A stretch of 64,000 nt of DNA, taken from Ceratodon purpureus (Eukaryota; Streptophyta; Bryopsida; Pseudoditrichales; Ditrichaceae). Location: NCBI GenBank assembly GCA_014871385.1, contig CM026426.1, positions 36,643,918 to 36,707,917 on the forward strand, given 5' to 3'. How positions within the stretch are numbered: position 1 is the first letter of the stretch; the number at the start of each line of letters is the position of its first letter. This document shows positions 58,635 to 64,000 of this stretch, piece by piece. The notes under the pieces are model-generated. The model searched no databases, was not told where the DNA came from, and was given only the letters and a program-made list of their open reading frames with translations. Position numbers and translations under genes: made by a program.

Positions 58635-60457
58635 CTGTATTATATACAGACAAATATGTGGTTTAACAAATAAAGAAATTGAACATAAAGACATCAATGT
58701 ATAAATTAAGTGAATCAATTGATTCAATCTCACCTATCAAATAAATAATTGAACACTGAAACAAAGGATAAACATATATGCGAAGCTCTTTCAGTTATGT
58801 TCATTTATTCTATCAAAACATTTCTACAGCTCTAAAGTGACTACGGTGCCATAAACAATTGCACACTCAAAAAAATCATTAGGACTTATTTTATTTTTTC
58901 AAGAAACTATCCAACATAAAACCCCTTTCATATTTCAATGATTTTTAATCATGTCACCCATGTGGTGGTTGTTGTTTTGCAGAACTCTTTATATGCTTGT
59001 GTTTCGCTTAGCAATGCCAAGCCACTACATACTACATATGTGCTTGAAGAAGTCCTTCAAGGTTCAATTTGGACCAATCATATGAGATAAACGCTCCCTT
59101 CAATTAACAACGAGCTTCTGATTTGGCTATCACTATCTGGAGAAAACTTTTCTTATACCACAAAGACTTAATTGAATTGGTTACAAATTGAATTTCTGGT
59201 TATTTGTAACTATTCTTGAAAATTGGGGTAATTTTATACCTCTCATTCTTTATTCCATAGATGTAAGTTTAGTGGTGAAACAAACAAGCGCTTGTTTCCT
59301 ATTGGTCTCCTTTAGAGATCAAAGTTTATTTTCTTTATGATTTAAAAAATAATGATTCATAAGAAGAATGTATGTCTCTTTTTGATGTATGTGCTCGGAT
59401 TTTAGTTTTACAGTGGTTCTTTTTAAAAACTAATTTGAAATAAACAATAAAAACAAAATGTACTGTGTTATCTGGTTCATTATTTTTCCTTGATTTCTTA
59501 ATGATTTACGAACAATGTATATAAAATAAAATAAACTCGTATAAACTTGGAAACAAAATTAAATGTATGATATTCTTATATATTTTCAATAAAGTTTCAA
59601 AATTCACCTAAATTGAACCTATGATCCAAAAACTATATTGAACAGCTCTTCAAAACACTTGTGTGGATGAAACTACATAGTGTTTTAGACTATCAAAAAT
59701 TTATGAATATTAAAATATTTTAAAATTGTAATACATATATTGTAGGTGATGGTAAAGAATCCTTCTACTATCCATTAAGTACATATTCAAGTATTGTCAA
59801 GCCATGTCTCTATTTCAGCCTATTTTGATTGCTGATATTGTAGGATTCAAGTAAGTAGATTCTGTTATCAACAAGCTGCGTAGAAAAGTTCAAAAAGTGC
59901 TGACCGCTAGAGTTATTTGTGAATCAAATCCAATTTTATTTACAATGGGTTCACACAATGAAATTTGGATTGCAAGAAAATATTATTGATAAAGTAAAAT
60001 TTAAAAGCTATTTATCTGATAGGCCTTGTACAATAGTTTAAGTACAGTGTAGTTTGACCTAATGTATGTTATATTTTAGTCACAGGAAGAAATACCATGC
60101 TATTAACTATGATTAGAAAAAGTTTAGTGAGCAGTAAACATCTATTATCTATACCATTACAAAAAAATTGTAACTATACTAAACAATCTAATCAGCAAAC
60201 TACCTTTTTTGTACTACAACACAAAGGTGACACAGATGGTTGTTCAAAACAAACCTGACAATTCATCATGCCATGACCATATTGCTAGACAAATGGAAAA
60301 CTATAATTAGTTGAATCCTTAAGGCCCGTTTGCACTAGAGGCCCATTACTCACTTACAATTGATCCACCACAAAAGTAGTAGTACACAAGAATACCTTTT
60401 TTTATTTAGTAATTAAAGTTATTTTTTAAGTAGCCCACATACTTAAGTATGTGGTTG
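58635..60457. other. AT-rich DNA, no gene seen
   Basis: About 1.8 kb of AT-rich sequence upstream (in gene direction) of the H+-ATPase exons. I searched by eye for the preceding conserved ATPase exon (the GDGVNDAP region) and did not find it. No inverted repeat or RNA gene was recognised. Confidence 0.45.
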
Positions 60458-60469
60458 AATCTCGTTGGG

Positions 60470-62022
60470 AATGGAGCAAGATGGTGAGACACCTCAGGCA
60501 AGCAGAACCGTTGAACAAAGCCGACACTGGGCAAAAATCTCGTTGGTGGACAACTGAGTTTCTGGGAGGGAATATCAATGCTTCTCTTCAGATGGCTCTA
60601 TCGCTATATCAGCGAGGGATGCGAGTGATCAACGATATTTGGGATTCGTCAGACAGAGCGCCGAAAACCATGCTGCAGCTTATGGCGCGTTATAGACTTG
60701 AACCACAGGAAATTCCAGTTGTGGAGGATCTCTGCCAAAGGGTTGAAGAGCGATTCAGTCAAAAGCTATGCACCCCATGCGACACGACTCCGGAAGGCAC
60801 ATGGATTGGGGGTTACGCTTGGGACGCAAGTGAAGACCCGGCCTTCTTGATTCAAACTTGCAAAAGCTGGAATCCAGGTAATCTAAGAAACAGATCATGT
60901 CCTAGAGGCTTCCCCTCAGGGTACCCGGCATACAGGGTTGGAGCACAGTCAAGAATCCTTATCCTAGATCAGACCGACAGGCTCGAAGGGATAATCAGGA
61001 GCTGGACAGGGCTCATTCGACAAGCTCGGGTCACACAAGTCGAGAGACACAAGTCTGCCAAGAAATCCATCTGGGTTTATTATGGGGAGCCAGGTGCACT
61101 CCCGAACTTTGACCCAGCCCATTGGAAATGGAAGAACGGCAAGCCCTTTACAATGTACAGTGCCAAAGTGGGAAGAGAATTCCTCTCGGATAAGGAAACT
61201 CTCATCAAACCGGTGCAGGACAAGTGGCGATATGAAACGGTAATCAGGACGAGGTTCAACCGGAAAGGAGTATGGGAAGATCGTTCACAAAAAGAGGCAT
61301 GTTTTATGTGGTCGATGTGGCATCAGGCTATTGCGACAAACACTTGGAGAGCCAAGTACAATCCTCTAGCCAACCCTGACTGCATTGTGTGCACCACAGG
61401 TTCTCAAGAATCCTACATACACATGTTCTACTCATGCTCACAGACTTGGTTGTTCTAGAAGTTTGCCTTCACGGTGGTGCACTAGATGGAAAAAGGGACA
61501 AGAAATGTTAGCCCGCCCAAAGAATTCTCTTTGGAGCAATGTCTCTTCGGCAAAGCGGTACGAATCCGCAAGATGGGAATTTGCAAGGTCTGGTCTCTGC
61601 TGCGTGGGATCATCCTTTGGGGGTGTTGGATCTCAAGAAACGACGTTGTTTTTTAGAAGTGTAGATGGACTCCGGAGAGGATTAGAGTTTACATCTGGGA
61701 TGCAGTTATTGAATGAGGTAGGGTTGATTGGGTTAGGATTGGTAGGAAGATTAGGAATACAAACGATGCCGAAAAGATCCAGGAAGCTCTTTGTGAGTTC
61801 GATGCTATGTGGACTCCTAATGATGTGTTGTGTACTAGAATAGGCATGCAGGTTAAGTGGCATCCGATGCCCACTCAGATTGTTGTGAATTGGTGACTTT
61901 GGCTCTCTCCCTACCCTGGACGTTTTGTCTGATGAGGGTTTGTACTGGTTTCTTCTTGCAATGAATTTCTCTTCATTTGCTTCAAAAAAAATTTAAAAAA
62001 AAAAATAAAATAAAATAAAAAA
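60470..62022 (+). mobile_element. LINE-2: 5'-truncated LINE copy with poly(A)-rich tail
   Basis: AATCTCGTTGGG at 60458-60469 recurs at 62023-62034 (12 bp, exact). Between them is the C-terminal part of a LINE ORF2, then a 3' UTR, then an A-rich tail (about 61988-62022). The 5' end begins within coding sequence, the usual result of incomplete reverse transcription. It is a diverged relative of LINE-1: shared patterns include W-V-Y-Y-G, F-D-P-A-H/W-D-P-A-Q, V-G-R-E-F/L-G-R-K-L and N-T-W-R-A/N-V-W-R-G. Confidence 0.85.
60473..61458 (+). pseudogene. LINE-2 ORF2 C-terminal fragment
   Basis: The frame is open to 61458. Its reading frame begins before the LINE, inside the target duplication, so the first few codons are not element sequence. 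The fragment holds the region after the reverse transcriptase and the Cys/His cluster (C-I-V-C-T-T...H-M-F-Y-S-C) near its end. The stop at 61456 truncates it. Sequence further on (about 61560-61650) still reads as the typical W-x-x-x-R-N-D-V-V-F ending in another frame, so at least one frameshift has occurred. Confidence 0.75.
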
Positions 62023-62034
62023 AATCTCGTTGGG

Positions 62035-64000
62035 TGGTACATCATAATCTCTTGCTTCTGATTTCTTATCAAACAAGTGCCAAGTTGCTACCAATTTCAA
62101 TAACAGCTCAACAGGTTCTGATGAATTTTGAACTGGGAGCAATTAAATAAAATGCATTCTCTTCAATAAAAAAAATATTTATTATGAATTGCCAATAAAT
62201 CCTCAAAATCACTTGCTTATACTTCCAACTCAAAACTCATGGTTCTTTTCTTGGTTGTACAACAAATGTCATTGTATTTACCAAAGCATGAATGTTCTAT
62301 TAAAGAATCACTGTTCATCTCATGATGGAAGCATTATTTCCAATGCACGGGTGCATGCATGATAAAGTATGTATGAATAAAGACAAACAAAAAGAGATGA
62401 TTCTTATTTATTTATTTTTGAATTCATATGTGAATTTGATGATTGATTGAAGTTGCTGAAATGACCAAGTGGTAAGGTAACGATCAAATAATTTTGCATA
62501 AGAAGCTCTTATTGGTTTTTTTTTATATTTCTAGATTTTCTTTTCTTTTCAAGGAGCCCTAAGGTTTATTTTAATAATAAAAACTTTAGAATCTAAATTG
62601 AAAGTATTCAATGTATGTGATTTGTTTACTATTTATTTATTTTGAATTTATTACACAAGACAGCAATAGATGGCTCAATCAATGTTACTTTGGTGTTATA
62701 TTACACCTTCAGACAAAATGTTTTAGCATAACATACTAGCTTTCTATTCCAAAATGCCATGGTTGCAAAAATGATTCATCTGTTGCATTGACATGTTTAC
62801 TCCAATGTAAATATTTCAAAGTTAAAGTATGCACTTGCCTTCTTTAAAGACAAAAACTAACCCTAGTGGACCAGCAAATGAATCCAATTTAAAAATTTAG
62901 CTTATCTGAATTTTCAAAATTAATGTGGAACAAAGCACTCAACTTAAAAGAGGCAGGTGAATCAATAACTTTATTGCATGGTATTTACCTTTTTATAAAC
63001 AGAATTCCATAAGAAGAAATAATAATAATCTTAAAACACAAACTATCAAGAATTATTCTTTTGATTAAAAAAATTTGACCTATTAAATCTCTTTTCTTTG
63101 AGACATACTTTATCTTTATGCTCCATCTTATTCTTTTCTACGTGTTGGACAAGATGGAGAAGAAGAAAAACTTTGGTCTCCAAGAATTCCAACATAATTA
63201 TGTGTATGTTCGTTCTACAACTAAGCCCAAGGTCCACATGACAAAGGATCAAAGGCATATTTCTACTTCCCTCCATTGAGAGTAGACACCTTAATAACTA
63301 ATGATCAATAGCTAGTCACTATAAATGGTCAAAGATGATGTTTGATTTCTAAGTTATGTTATGTAATACCGTGTAATTCAAATTTGATATTTGCAAAGTC
63401 ATGAACTCAATTGTTGATTGAAGAGAGTTTTTGTCTCAAATATCTCGTCCAACTTTGGAACTTAGTACGTCCAACTTTAGAACTTAGTAGACTCTTTTGA
63501 GTATGTGTGCAATATGTAGTAACATGGCATTGCTAAGAGCGGTAACAAGCATGACAAGAATTGTGCCAAGTGACACACCCACCACCTGACAGAGATATGT
63601 ATTGTCAATGCTATTATTCAAATGAAGTAGTTCCAACTACTAATCTTTTTTGGTAATTTACTACAATGGATTTTGTAGTAGGGGTTGCTTTCAAGTCTTT
63701 GGTAGAGGAAGATAGACATGGCATGTGGGATGGCTATGTTGTTCATGTTTTTTAATGTATTTCAAATAACAGTCTTGATTATTACGAATTTATCTTCAAA
63801 CAATTTCATTGATGGACTGAACATAGAAGCTCTAGGATCAATGATGATGGTTAGAAAATAATTTATTTCCTACTCTAGCGGCAATGCTTTTAATGAGTGA
63901 TCTATATTTGTTCATTTTTGCTTTGGGAGTTTTCAGTAAGAAATAGTCATTGCAATGTGTGAATTCAATAAGTTGTATGGTGAACTTTTGGCATACATCT
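62035..64000. other. AT-rich DNA, no gene seen
   Basis: About 2 kb of AT-rich sequence to the right edge. Minus-strand text near 63517-63590 reads as a short hydrophobic segment after an AG acceptor-like site, but it is too short and unlike H+-ATPase exons I know. A 76-codon frame at 63046-63276 has no motif. Confidence 0.4.

Noticed and set aside
60320..60350. GCCCGTTTGCACTAGAGGCCCATTAC-like text that resembles a CACTA end
   Set aside because: No partner terminus and no 3-bp duplication were found nearby, so it is probably chance or a remnant too small to call.
63517..63600. Minus-strand hydrophobic reading after an AG acceptor-like site
   Set aside because: It is short, has no conserved motif and does not match the proton-pump exons expected upstream of 58634.
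1..64000. CRISPR arrays, bacterial operons, rRNA or tRNA genes
   Set aside because: None was seen. Introns, plant transposon families and plant-type proteins mark this as plant nuclear DNA.

Overview
This window looks like repeat-dominated nuclear DNA from a land plant. The evidence is En/Spm (CACTA) elements with plant-type transposase/DUF4218/DUF4216 proteins, a non-LTR retrotransposon ending in a zf-RVT-type Cys/His cluster, a Mutator-like element (MULE) with 9-bp target duplications, spliceosomal introns, telo-box motifs, and two exons of a plant-type plasma-membrane H+-ATPase. I cannot name the species. Nearly all recognisable coding sequence belongs to mobile elements. No rRNA, tRNA or CRISPR was seen.

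Layout. (1) 1-703: AT-rich flank with a poly(A) tract and the end of a TTAA-flanked element. (2) 704-45862: one nested transposon block. The outer shell is a CACTA element (CACTA-1) with TSD TAA/TAA and a shared inverted terminus. Inside it sit an 11.1-kb MULE (957-12055, perfect 9-bp TSD, 317-bp TIRs), a 400-bp TA-flanked MITE cut in two by a second CACTA element (CACTA-2, 16544-36173), and a second nearly identical MITE (36383-36782). Without these insertions CACTA-1 would be roughly 13.6 kb. (3) 45866-47960: AT-rich DNA with a 921-bp TTAA-flanked element. (4) 47972-55971: a decayed LINE with an 11-bp TSD, whose endonuclease region is split by a 719-bp GC-rich foldback element carrying a perfect 9-bp TSD. 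(5) 55983-60457: AT-rich DNA with a second TTAA-flanked element (57093-57939) and two adjacent H+-ATPase exons (58111-58634, minus strand). (6) 60470-62022: a 5'-truncated LINE copy with a 12-bp TSD. (7) 62035-64000: AT-rich DNA with no gene that I can recognise.

The MULE is the standout. It encodes two convergent, apparently intact, multi-exon genes: a DDE/SWIM transposase (about 886 aa, 4 exons, plus strand) and a very large C48/Ulp1-like cysteine peptidase (about 1,328 aa, 6 exons, minus strand, His-Asp-Gln-Cys residues all present). A small 128-aa ORF lies between them. The element is saturated with the hexamer GTCTCG/CGAGAC: about 113 copies by hand count in 11.1 kb, in both orientations, in TIRs, introns, exons and spacers, against roughly a dozen in the other ~52 kb. 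The palindromic core of each TIR is two copies head to head, and one intron carries copies at exact multiples of 27 bp. The simplest reading is a self-recognition code for an element-encoded DNA-binding protein, analogous to the motifs recognised by VANDAL anti-silencing proteins. The motif also contains TGTCTC, the auxin-response-element core.

Both CACTA elements carry the usual pair of a TNPA-like accessory gene and a TNPD-like transposase gene, plus extra coiled-coil ORFs. Both transposase genes carry stops or frameshifts, so neither element now looks autonomous. The order of events that can be read is: CACTA-1, then MITE-1, then CACTA-2 into MITE-1; separately, the MULE landed in the left subterminal region of CACTA-1. 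The MULE's intact genes suggest it is recent.
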